From Crossiella cryophila (GTDB lineage: Bacteria > Actinomycetota > Actinomycetes > Mycobacteriales > Pseudonocardiaceae), in the NCBI RefSeq assembly GCF_014204915.1, contig NZ_JACHMH010000001.1, forward strand, positions 3,679,001 to 3,743,000: a stretch of DNA of 64,000 bases, read 5' to 3'. This document shows positions 43,554 to 52,200 of this stretch, one piece after another. The notes under the pieces were generated by a model. That model had not been told where the DNA came from. It did no database searches and saw only the letters and a list, made by a program, of their open reading frames with translations. The translations under genes and the position numbers were made by a program. Every line of letters starts with the position of its first letter. Within the stretch, counting starts at the first letter, position 1.

Positions 43554-44551
43554 ACCCGATGCCGATCAACTTGGACGCCACAGACACCAGTACCGCACTC
43601 GGCGACTTCGCCGACGCCGCCGACGATGACCGGGTCGCCGTCCCGATCCCTCTGGCAGCCATCACTCGCTGCATCCAGGTGTGCGGGGTCGACGCCAAGC
43701 CCGAGGACATCGCCGAGCTGGCGGCCAACATCGACGACGTCGGGCTGCTGCACCCGATCGAGGTCAACCCGAACGGCGACGGCACCTACACCCTGATCAA
43801 AGGCAACAGCCGCCGCCTGGCCTTCCTCCAGCTCAAGCGGGAGACCATCCCGGCGTTCGTCGACCCGCGGCCCTCCAGCGAGGAGCTGCTGGCCGAGTTC
43901 ATCCGCGCCCAGGCGTCGGAGAACGCCCACCGCAAACACCTGACGATCCTGGAAACGCTGAACACCATCAACCGGCTCACCGAGCCGCCGTGCTCCTGCG
44001 GGCGCAACCAGGTCGGCCGGATCATGCGCCTGCCCGAGACCACGCTGAAGCGCTACTGGAAGGTCCACCGCACCCTCCGGGACCGGGGCCTGCCCTGGCT
44101 GCCGCAGGTCCGGTCGTGGCTCAACACGCCGAACGCCACCTGGGCGGTGGCCGCCGCCTTCGCCGCCGACCGGGGCCTGGAACGCGTGTTCGCCGCCACC
44201 GGCGAACTGCCCGACCTGGCACCGGCTGATCCCACAACCGAGGCGCGGCCCTCCGCGGAACCGGTCTCGGCCACGACGCCTGGGTCACCCGAACGGGGGA
44301 CCCAAATGGCCCCCCATAACGCACCCGCCCCACAGCCGCCGCCAGCGACCACGCGGGGAGTTACTCCCGCGCCCACACCGCCGACCGAACGCGCCGAGAG
44401 TTCCGCCGCGCGTGGCCGGCGACTGCTGCAACGGCTCCGGCGCCTGCTTGCCGAGCTGCACAACGTTGCGGCCGACCTGCCGCCTGAGCTGAGGGAGGAG
44501 ATCAGAGCCGCACTCGCGGACGCCGCTTCGAGGTTGATGGCACCGGAGTGA
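43550..44551 (+). CDS. ParB-like partition protein
   Basis: A 333-residue protein. The ParB N-terminal domain is visible at about 30-125, with DIAELAANIDDVGLLHPIEV, then YTLIKGNSRRLAF (the GERR-like box) and RAQASENAHRKHLT. A helix-turn-helix region follows (about 145-170). The C-terminal third has a Pro/Thr-rich linker (about 225-285) and a final coiled helix. It probably binds a centromere-like site, but no parS-like palindrome was found in the window by eye. Confidence 0.75.
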   Translation: MNPMPINLDATDTSTALGDFADAADDDRVAVPIPLAAITRCIQVCGVDAKPEDIAELAANIDDVGLLHPIEVNPNGDGTYTLIKGNSRRLAFLQLKRETIPAFVDPRPSSEELLAEFIRAQASENAHRKHLTILETLNTINRLTEPPCSCGRNQVGRIMRLPETTLKRYWKVHRTLRDRGLPWLPQVRSWLNTPNATWAVAAAFAADRGLERVFAATGELPDLAPADPTTEARPSAEPVSATTPGSPERGTQMAPHNAPAPQPPPATTRGVTPAPTPPTERAESSAARGRRLLQRLRRLLAELHNVAADLPPELREEIRAALADAASRLMAPE

Positions 44552-44587
44552 CGACCAACCTAACCCGTTGCGTGTAAGGAGAATTCC

Positions 44588-44812
44588 GTGTTTGGTGTCC
44601 TCATTGGACTGATCATTCCGGGTGGTGCCCAGTGGCACGCCCACCGGTTCTGGGCCGGACTCATCTTCCTCGGCTGTGCGGTGACCGTCGGGCTGTTCAC
44701 CTATCCACGGTTCGGGTGGCCAACCCTGCTGCTGGTGCCCGTGCTCGCCTTGATCGAGCAATGGGTGTGGCACCTCGACCGGCAGCCTGCGCGCGGCAGA
44801 AGCGTTACCTGA
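44588..44812 (+). CDS. Small membrane protein, 74 aa
   Basis: GTG 44588 follows TAAGGAGAATTCC. Two hydrophobic segments (FGVLIGLIIPGG and FWAGLIFLGCAVTVGLF), then LLLVPVLALIEQWVW. Probably two or three membrane helices. Not recognised. Its 3' end contains the CGCGTTACCT-type motif at 44801. Confidence 0.6.
   Translation: MFGVLIGLIIPGGAQWHAHRFWAGLIFLGCAVTVGLFTYPRFGWPTLLLVPVLALIEQWVWHLDRQPARGRSVT
44801..44811 (+). promoter_or_regulatory. AGCGTTACCTG motif
   Basis: Overlaps the end of the small membrane gene and points toward the Crp/Fnr gene at 45014, 203 nt downstream of TTACCT. The long leader (44813-45013) holds no other gene. Confidence 0.4.
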
Positions 44813-45013
44813 GCGGCTGTTCCCGGCACCCCGAGAACACGTACCTCGACACGTCCACAGCGTGCTCGGCGGTCCTGGCAGGACCGCACCTCCAGCCAGC
44901 TCCGGGCCAGGGAGCGTCCACGATCTTGTCACGAAGGTGGTGGAAACCCCTGGCGGCTCTACCGCTCCGGCCTTGAAGCCGGTGCAGTGGAGCCCTGGCT
45001 CGCCAGGGAAACC

Positions 45014-45724
45014 ATGCAGGACAACAACAACACGTCAACCGTCAACCAGATCCATCCGGCCCTGGTGTCCTCTTCCCTTCTCCGCGGACTCACGGAGGGC
45101 CAGGCGCAGGCACTGGCAGCAGAGCTGACGATGGTCGAGTTCCTCCCCGGGATGAGAATCTTCGGCGAAGGCACCCTCGGCGGCCACCTGTACGTGATCT
45201 GCACTGGCAAGGTCAAGATCAGTCAGTCGGTGGGTACCGATGCCCAGCGGCTGAAGCACCTCCTGGGGCCAGGCGACCTGTTCGGTGCCGCGTTCGAGCT
45301 TGAAAGCGGCCTGCACACCGCCACGGCAACCGCGACGACGGGTATCACCGCCGCACATATCCGATATTCGCGATTGAACGAGTGGCTCGTCGTGGCGCCG
45401 AACATAGAGCGGGAGATCCTGATCGAGTTGTCCGGACGTGCGATCGAGTTTCATGCTCGGCGCGACGAGCGGCACATGCTCAGCGTCAGGTCCAGGCTGG
45501 TGAAGCTGTTTCTCCTTCTGGGACAACGATTCGGCCGGGAGGTCGGCGGCGCGATCAGCCTCAAACACCACCTGGACCACTCCGAACTCGGTGACCTGAT
45601 CGGTGCCGACCGCCAGGCGGTGCACGGAGCCATTGCCGAGCTGATCCGCTTCGGGGTGATCTCGCGGAAACGCCGCGGAGTCAACCTGCTCGACCCACAG
45701 GTGCTTGCCCACCTGGCTGACTGA
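45014..45724 (+). CDS. Crp/Fnr-family regulator A
   Basis: A 236-residue protein. A cyclic-nucleotide-binding beta barrel spans about 20-135 (FGEGTLGGHLYVICTGKVKI, then LLGPGDLFG), with the long dimer helix and a C-terminal Crp-type helix-turn-helix (SELGDLIGADRQAVHGAIAE). The phosphate-binding cassette lacks the GExxLxxxxRSA consensus, so cAMP is an unlikely ligand. ATG 45014 is preferred over a GTG 9 codons upstream because CAGGGAA precedes it. A second family member follows directly. Confidence 0.8.
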   Translation: MQDNNNTSTVNQIHPALVSSSLLRGLTEGQAQALAAELTMVEFLPGMRIFGEGTLGGHLYVICTGKVKISQSVGTDAQRLKHLLGPGDLFGAAFELESGLHTATATATTGITAAHIRYSRLNEWLVVAPNIEREILIELSGRAIEFHARRDERHMLSVRSRLVKLFLLLGQRFGREVGGAISLKHHLDHSELGDLIGADRQAVHGAIAELIRFGVISRKRRGVNLLDPQVLAHLAD

Positions 45725-45737
45725 AGGCGATCACGCC

Positions 45738-46451
45738 ATGCAGATCATCGACAACGGCGGAGTGGTCGCGGCCCCGCTGCACCACAGGTTGGCCTCCTCC
45801 TGGCTGTTTCGCAGCCTCAGTCCCGCTCAGGCCGTCAAGCTCCAGCGGGAGCTGCGGTTGGCGACCTACCAGCCGGACGAACTGATGTTTCTCGAAGGCG
45901 AACACGGCGACCGGGCGCACTTCATCTGCAGCGGCACGGTGAAGACCAGCCGGGCGATCATCGACCGGCCGCGTTACCTGCGTGCTCTCCTGGGGCCCGG
46001 CGACCTCGTCGGCGTGGCGTCCTTCCTGGATTCAGGGCCGCGGGACTTGACCGCGGTGGCCGTCACGAAGGTCACCACGGCAAGCATCACCTGGGAGCAG
46101 CTGCGGACCTGGTGTGACCAAGTCCCGGCGATCGGTCTCGACCTCGCCCGCGAACGACACGCCCGCGCCCGGGAGTTCGAGACGCGAGCGTTGCACCTGG
46201 CGTTGCTGGACGCGTCGGCCAGGTTGGCCGGCCTGCTACTGGCTTTGGCGAAGCGCTTCGGCGTCACCGAGAAGGGAGTGGTCCGGGTCGAGCACCATCT
46301 CACCCAGGATGAGCTGGCCCACCTGATCGGCAGCAGTCGGGAAACCGTCTGCAAATCGATCCAGCAGTTCACCACCCGGGGCTGGATCCAGCCGACCGAA
46401 GGCGGGGTGTGGTTGTTGAAGCCGGACCTGCTCCTGCGAAGGGCACGCTGA
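45738..46451 (+). CDS. Crp/Fnr-family regulator B
   Basis: A 237-residue protein with the same layout: an effector barrel (MFLEGEHGDRAHFICSGTVK, then ALLGPGDLVG) and helix-turn-helix DELAHLIGSSRETVCKSIQQ. It starts 13 nt after regulator A, so they are co-transcribed. The two are clearly diverged rather than a recent duplication, and could form heterodimers or regulate different targets. It ends at the hairpin at 46473. Confidence 0.8.
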   Translation: MQIIDNGGVVAAPLHHRLASSWLFRSLSPAQAVKLQRELRLATYQPDELMFLEGEHGDRAHFICSGTVKTSRAIIDRPRYLRALLGPGDLVGVASFLDSGPRDLTAVAVTKVTTASITWEQLRTWCDQVPAIGLDLARERHARAREFETRALHLALLDASARLAGLLLALAKRFGVTEKGVVRVEHHLTQDELAHLIGSSRETVCKSIQQFTTRGWIQPTEGGVWLLKPDLLLRRAR

Positions 46452-46472
46452 CCGATCGGTACGAGTGTTTCC

Positions 46473-46512
46473 AGGGACATCGGAGTTCGCGACCTGCGGC
46501 TCCGGTGTCCCT
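46473..46512 (+). terminator. 13-bp hairpin after the Crp/Fnr pair
   Basis: AGGGACATCGGAG pairs with CTCCGGTGTCCCT (one U-G wobble in RNA) around a 14-nt loop, starting 21 bp after the stop codon. Confidence 0.65.
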
Positions 46513-46577
46513 CCCCATGAGCGCGTTAGCTGGCAGGTCGTGGTGATCAGCAACCCAACCGCGCGGAGGTGATCCGG

Positions 46578-47147
46578 GTGCCAACCCGCCAACGACGGCG
46601 CTGGCTCGCCGTCCGTGCCGCCGCCTTCGTCATGGCCATCGCCGCCGCCACCGGCGCGGTGGTCACCCGCGATCTCAACGGCCAGGCGCTCGTGCTCACC
46701 TCGCCGCAGTCCGGCAGTGCCGACTACGTCAAGCGAATCGACGCGGTCGCCGAGGAGCTGCTGGGCAACGACACCGCCATGCGCGCCGTGCTCAGCCAGA
46801 ACACCCGCAACCTGGCCGTGGACCCGGTTCGACGGTCGCTTGCGACGATGCGGCAACTGCTCGGCGCGACCAGCTCCGAACTCGCCCGGATGCGCGAGGA
46901 CAAGCGGGTTCCTGAACCGTTCGGCTCCAGCCACGGCAAGCTGGTCACCGTCGTGGCCACGCTCAACCAGCACTACGAGGCGATGCAGCGCGCCATCGCC
47001 GCCACCAACGCCACCGACCAGCAGCAGGCTTTGCTGGCCGCCCGCACCCTGGACACCCGGTACGCCGAGCTGCTCATGGACTACCTCCGCGACTACCAGC
47101 AACGCCTCCTCTCCGCGGGCTTCCGCCTGGACAAGACACCCCGGTGA
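46578..47147 (+). CDS. Membrane-anchored hypothetical protein, 189 aa
   Basis: An N-terminal anchor or signal (RRRWLAVRAAAFVMAIAAAT) is followed by a helical extracytoplasmic domain with three predicted helices. GTG 46578 is 8 nt after GGAGG; an upstream in-frame GTG (46569) overlaps that ribosome site. Overlaps the next gene (GTGA). Not recognised. Confidence 0.6.
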   Translation: MPTRQRRRWLAVRAAAFVMAIAAATGAVVTRDLNGQALVLTSPQSGSADYVKRIDAVAEELLGNDTAMRAVLSQNTRNLAVDPVRRSLATMRQLLGATSSELARMREDKRVPEPFGSSHGKLVTVVATLNQHYEAMQRAIAATNATDQQQALLAARTLDTRYAELLMDYLRDYQQRLLSAGFRLDKTPR

Positions 47148-48484
47148 ACACAGTCCCCGACCCCCCGGCCACCTTCCGGCACAATCCCGAATGCGTCGGG
47201 TGTCGTGACTACGCCCTGCTGCTCAATCGCGAGGTCCTCGCCCGCCGTGCCTTCTACGAGGCCGGCGTCTCCCACGCCGACGCGCTGGCCGCCTTCCGCC
47301 ACGGCGTCATCGGCTACCTCAAGAGCCGCCACCCACTGCGTACCGAACGGCTCAAGAAGGACGGAGTTCCGTTGGGCCCCAACACCCCGGAGCAAACCCT
47401 GCTGGCCGCCATGGCTCAGTGGGATCAGATGCGCGATGGCGAAACCAGGCAGCGCGCCGAGCGCGTCGTCCAGGACGAGTTGCACGCGTTGCGAGCCCGC
47501 AACGCCGAACTGGAAACCCACCTGGCCAAGCACACCGAACAGCGCAACGCCGACCAGGCCGTCTACCTCGACCGGCTGCACCACTATGAGGAGCAGGTGC
47601 AGAAACTGACTGACCAGTTCAGCGAGTGTGCCAACGATCGCCGCGAACTCTCGTGCGGTGTAGTCCGGCTCACCAGCCACATCACCGCGGGTGGCGGCAA
47701 CTTGCCCACCCTGCTTCGGCGTCCGGACTGGTACCGCCGCTGGGCCGAGACCGGCCCAACCAAGCCGCCGAAGAAGCCGGTAGCCGTTCCGCCGGACAAG
47801 CCGAAACCCACACCCACATCCGCGCCGAAGCCCGAACGCTGGCCGGACCTGAGCCACAGCTACCAGGACCGTTGGGGTGAAACAGTTCTTCAGGACCTGT
47901 GGCACGGCAAACTTTGGGCGCTGGCCCACCTCGGTCGAAGCTCAACAGCAGCCGAGCGCAGAACATTGCTGGACAAGCTCATCGAACACCGGCTTCTTGC
48001 CGTCCACGACCCTGGACACGCCGATGTGCTGACCGTTCACGACGAGCTGGGCGACTTCGCCGTCGCCGTCGGAGCCAGGCTCGGGGCCCGGCGGCAGTCG
48101 GTGGCCAAACGAGTCCTCGACACGATGAACACGGCCGAGCCGGGCATCCGAACCGCCGTGCTCCGTGCCCTCTCCAGGGCAGGACGAGACAACCACTTCC
48201 ACGTCCACCCCGGAAAACCACGCGAACTGCCGCTGATCAGCGTCCGGCCGCTCACCGGCCCCAGACTGCCGGCACGGTGGCTGCTTCCCTGGCTGGCGGA
48301 CCAACCCGAACTGGTGACCAACCTGCTCAATCGCGGACAGAGCAAGGACAACAGCGTCGGCCTGATAGTCGCGGTACAGCAGCACGAGGACGGCGGCGAT
48401 GACGCGCAATGGGGGCCGCTCGTCCGAGCCGCCGGGTACGACCCCGCAGAGGTCAAACGGCTCTGGCTGTCACCGAACGGCTGA
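47144..48484 (+). CDS. Coiled-coil hypothetical protein, 446 aa
   Basis: The N-terminus has a CxxC pair (PECVGCRDYALLLN). Residues about 90-170 form a coiled coil (ERVVQDELHALRARNAELET). A Pro/Lys linker (about 205-230) precedes a globular C-terminal domain. It sits immediately before the HerA/VirB4-like ATPase operon and may be an accessory of it. No family recognised. Confidence 0.65.
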   Translation: MNTVPDPPATFRHNPECVGCRDYALLLNREVLARRAFYEAGVSHADALAAFRHGVIGYLKSRHPLRTERLKKDGVPLGPNTPEQTLLAAMAQWDQMRDGETRQRAERVVQDELHALRARNAELETHLAKHTEQRNADQAVYLDRLHHYEEQVQKLTDQFSECANDRRELSCGVVRLTSHITAGGGNLPTLLRRPDWYRRWAETGPTKPPKKPVAVPPDKPKPTPTSAPKPERWPDLSHSYQDRWGETVLQDLWHGKLWALAHLGRSSTAAERRTLLDKLIEHRLLAVHDPGHADVLTVHDELGDFAVAVGARLGARRQSVAKRVLDTMNTAEPGIRTAVLRALSRAGRDNHFHVHPGKPRELPLISVRPLTGPRLPARWLLPWLADQPELVTNLLNRGQSKDNSVGLIVAVQQHEDGGDDAQWGPLVRAAGYDPAEVKRLWLSPNG

Positions 48485-48489
48485 CCGCC

Positions 48490-48499
48490 GCGTTACCTG
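48490..48499 (+). promoter_or_regulatory. GCGTTACCTG motif upstream of the ATPase operon
   Basis: Lies 6 bp after the stop at 48484, with 38 nt between TTACCT and the ATG at 48536. This gives a normal leader containing GGGAGGCAG. Confidence 0.55.
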
Positions 48500-48535
48500 G
48501 CCTGCCGACTACACGGCTCAGACCGGGAGGCAGCT

Positions 48536-48712
48536 ATGCAGGCCGTACACACCCTCGGTGTGCTGATCATCAACGGGCTGCTCGCCGCCCTGCTCCTGGC
48601 CCTCAGCCACATCACGGTCGTCGTGCTGGCCGGGTGCTGCGTCGGCCTGGCGCTGCTGGAACTCCGAGCCGCTCGCCGCGCGGCCACCAAGATCACGGCG
48701 GGACGGAGATGA
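48536..48712 (+). CDS. Small membrane protein, 58 aa
   Basis: Two hydrophobic helices (LGVLIINGLLAALLLAL and ITVVVLAGCCVGLALL) and a basic C-terminus. ATG 48536 follows GGGAGG. It overlaps the next gene by ATGA. Size and position resemble small membrane subunits that accompany conjugation or secretion ATPases (compare VirB3-like proteins); the identity is only a guess. Confidence 0.65.
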   Translation: MQAVHTLGVLIINGLLAALLLALSHITVVVLAGCCVGLALLELRAARRAATKITAGRR

Positions 48713-49269
48713 ACAGCCCGCGCCGCCGCGCCGAGCTACCCCTTCGCCTGCTCGGCCGCGCATTGCGTCGCATCGAGCATCCGAGCACCCCGGCCAAACC
48801 TGCGATCAACGCTCCATCGACATGGTGCAAGCACATCGTGCTGGGCACGGTGGTGTGGGCGGTCTCCGCGTTCACCAGCTCGCCGGCCGTGCTACACGTC
48901 GCGTTGTACCTGCTGATCACCGGCATCGCCGCGTCCTGCCTGCTGGTCAACGCCGCGGCGGAAATCCGGCACGAAACCCGCTGCTGGGTCGCCGTGCTCT
49001 GCGCCGGAACCACCGCGGTCAAGCTCACCCTGGCCGTGATCGCCGGATCCGGCCCGCGCGGCGTCAGCGAAGCCTTCGGCGCGGAGTTCTCCACCACCGC
49101 GGGGAACCTGCTCGGCGGCCACCTGCCCTCGCTGTTCGTCTACGCGGTCATCGCCGTGCCCTTCGGCTGGAGCCTCTGGCTGGTGCAGAAGTGGCGCCTC
49201 TACGGCCGAACCCACCGCTACGAATCCCTTGTCCGGCACGCCCGACGACAAGACCACTTCCAACCCTGA
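48709..49269 (+). CDS. Membrane protein, 186 aa, with 3-4 helices
   Basis: Hydrophobic segments at about 45-62 (HIVLGTVVWAVSAFTS), 64-85 (LHVALYLLITGIAASCLLV), 95-112 and 135-155. Both ends are basic. Coupled upstream by ATGA; the ATPase gene starts 11 nt after its stop. It is a probable membrane partner for the HerA/VirB4-like ATPase. Family not recognised. Confidence 0.65.
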   Translation: MNSPRRRAELPLRLLGRALRRIEHPSTPAKPAINAPSTWCKHIVLGTVVWAVSAFTSSPAVLHVALYLLITGIAASCLLVNAAAEIRHETRCWVAVLCAGTTAVKLTLAVIAGSGPRGVSEAFGAEFSTTAGNLLGGHLPSLFVYAVIAVPFGWSLWLVQKWRLYGRTHRYESLVRHARRQDHFQP

Positions 49270-49280
49270 AGGAGAAGCCC

Positions 49281-52200
49281 GTGACACACGCAGTCCGTTC
49301 CGGCGACGCGCTCGCCGAGTTCCCCGACATGCAACTGCACTCCGCCGATGCCGTCCCCGACCGCGGCGACCCGAACGCGATCCACTACCTCGACTACCGG
49401 CTCAGCGTCTGCGATCACGGCGACCCCGACTGGCAACCGCTGATCAAGTCGGTGCGGTTCCTGCGCATCGTGCGCATGCCGGTCCTCAACCCGATGCTAC
49501 GCAAACGCGCCAACGAGTACGACGACCAACGCGATCTCGTCCGCGCCCTGTGGTCCCAACAGATCCACTACGTCTGCGTGCTCGGCGACACCGGCACCGA
49601 AGGCCACGGCGTGCTCAACCTCATGGGTGTGCAAGGCGTCGGCGCGACTCACGCCGAAGCCCGCGCGCAAGCCGACCAGCACTTCGCCGCCCTGTCCGCG
49701 CAACTGGTCGGCGCCTATCCGCAGATCCGATTCCGTGCACTCACTCCGCCGGAAGCGGAATGGTTGCTGCACAAGCAACAGCAGTGGTCACACGTGCTGC
49801 CCATCCGCGGCATCCCCATGCCGCGCCGCGATGTGGGCGAGGACCTGCGGATGCCACTGGCCGGCACCCACGAGTCCGGTGGCGAGTTCGAGGAGGGCAT
49901 CGAGGAACTGATCCGCGGCCTGCTCGGCGGCCCCGGCTACCTCCTGGTCCTCATGGCCAGCCCCGTTTCCCTCGACCAGATCACCTCCCGACTCTCCTCC
50001 GCCGCCGAGCAACTGTCCACGGTGGCTTCCCAGGTGCACGGGCAGCGCAGCATCTCCGCCGGGGTCGGGCTGCCGATGATGTTCTCCACCGCCACCGGGG
50101 ACGCCTACGGCAACGCGCACAGCTTCGGCGTCAACTCCGGCAGCACCGACAGCCTCTCCGCAACCCAGGGCACCACCGCCTCCACCACCGCCGGGGTCTC
50201 CGAGGCGGTGACCAACACCCGCGGCACCACCCATACCGAGGGCACCGGACTCACCGACACCCGCGGCACCAGCGAGGGCACCACGCTCAGCAAGGGGCTT
50301 TCCGGCGGTCAGTCCGACACCCAGGGCGTGTCCACCCAGCAGTCCCAGGGCACCACCCGCGGCGTCTCCACCGGCACCAGCGACCAGCTCTCCCACAGCC
50401 AGAGCAACACCATCGGCCAGTCCCAGCAACACAGCGTCGGCAGCACCGGAAGCCTCACCGGCACCCGCAGCGACTCCACCTCCGTAGGTACTAACGACTC
50501 CTACGGCGAGTCCACCGGCCACACCATTGGCACTGCCGAATCCCGCTCCCGCAACTGGGCCGAGGGCACCAGCCAGCAGACCGGTTCCAGCACCACGGCC
50601 GCGCACGGCGAGAACTCCTCACGCTCCCTGGGAGGATCCCTAATTGCCAGCGTGGGCACCAACTCCGGCACGAGTGACACCATCAGCCACGCCGCGAACC
50701 AGAGCCACGGCACGTCCACCGCCCTCGGCGGCAGCCAGGGAGTCACCGCGTCGGAATCGCAGAACCGCGGTACCAGCACATCCCACGGCACCAACACCTC
50801 CTACACCGGCGGGAATTCCCTGGCCGCCAGTCAGGGCTGGAACACTGGCGTCTCCGAGGGCACCAGCCAGCAGATCGGCAACACCGTCGGCCGCACCCAA
50901 GGCACCACCACCGGCCAGAGCCTGTCCACTTCGGACACCACCTCGGCCGGGCAGAGCGCCACCACCGGCACGAACCGCGGCTGGTCCGAAGGTGTTGGCC
51001 AGAACACCGGCACCCAGCAGTCCACCGCCGCCTCCCGAACCCACAGCGTGGCCAACCAGGAATCAACCTCCCACCAGGCCGGCCGCAACCACAGCATCGC
51101 CAACGGCACCAGCGACAGCCAGGGCCGCAGCCTCGGCGACACCTACGGCCGCTCCGACGCCCTCTCCGCCTCCGCCGCCCGCAACTCCCAAGTCGCCGGA
51201 AGCCTTTCGTTCGTCCCTACCCTCGGCATGGGCGCCTCCCGCCAAACCCTGGACGCCATGGCCGACCAGGTCAGCAAGATCTACACCGCCCAACTCCACC
51301 GCCTCGCCCTCGGCCTGGAAGAAGGAATGTGGCTATCCCAGGGCTACATGCTCGTCCCCGACGCCGCCACCGCCGCAGCCGCAGCGGGCCTGCTCACCTC
51401 CAGCTTCTGGGGCACCGGCAAGAAAACCCCAGTGCCACAACCCTTCTGCGTCTCCACCACCCTCACCACCACCCAGACCGACCACCTCATCGAACACGCC
51501 CGCGCCTTCAGTCCCTGCGCCCACGCCGACCGCCGGCCACAGGTCATCGAACCCCACTACTACGGCACGGCCTTGCTCTCCAACGAGGTCGCCGTACTCA
51601 GCACCCCGCCCCGCATCGACGTGCCCGGCATCGTGGCCGCCTCCGCCACCCGCCTGCCCACCCTGGTCTTCCCCCAAGCCCGCAACGGCCCCATCCACCT
51701 CGGCCACGTCGTGGACACCCAACGCGCCGTGGTCTCCCGCGAAAAGTTCTCCCTCCTCGTCGACGACGTGCACAACGACCTGTTGCACCCGCTGATCACC
51801 GGCTCCACCGGCCGCGGCAAAACCGAAACCGGCCTACGCCTGGCCCACGAGTGGCTGCAGACCACCCAAAGCATCCGCGACATCGAGGCCACCACCGGCC
51901 TGCCCACCCACCGCCAAGTCCCGCGTGGTGTCCTCGCCCTGGACCGCAAAAGCGACTGGCGCCGCCTGGCCCACAGCCTCCCACCCGAGCAAACCGGCCG
52001 GTTCCGCTTCTACGACCTCAGCAGCGAACCACCTCCTGGCCACCGCCCGCCCATCACCGGCACCGGTCCGTACCTGCGCTACAACCTGCTGCGCATCCCA
52101 CCCGGCGTGCGCCCCAACGTCTACCGCGACGCCATCTGCGACACCATGGCCAAAGTCGGCTCCCTCGGGCCCCGCGGCCGCGGCATCCTCTGGCAAGCCC

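Noticed and set aside
45970-45980. GCGTTACCTG inside the second Crp/Fnr gene
   Set aside because: It lies in the middle of a coding region (residues RYLR) with no gene start nearby; counted as a chance occurrence.
48822-49280. In-frame extension of the HerA-like ATPase by about 153 residues
   Set aside because: It overlaps a membrane-protein gene that has its own coupling signal, while GTG 49281 has a good ribosome site.
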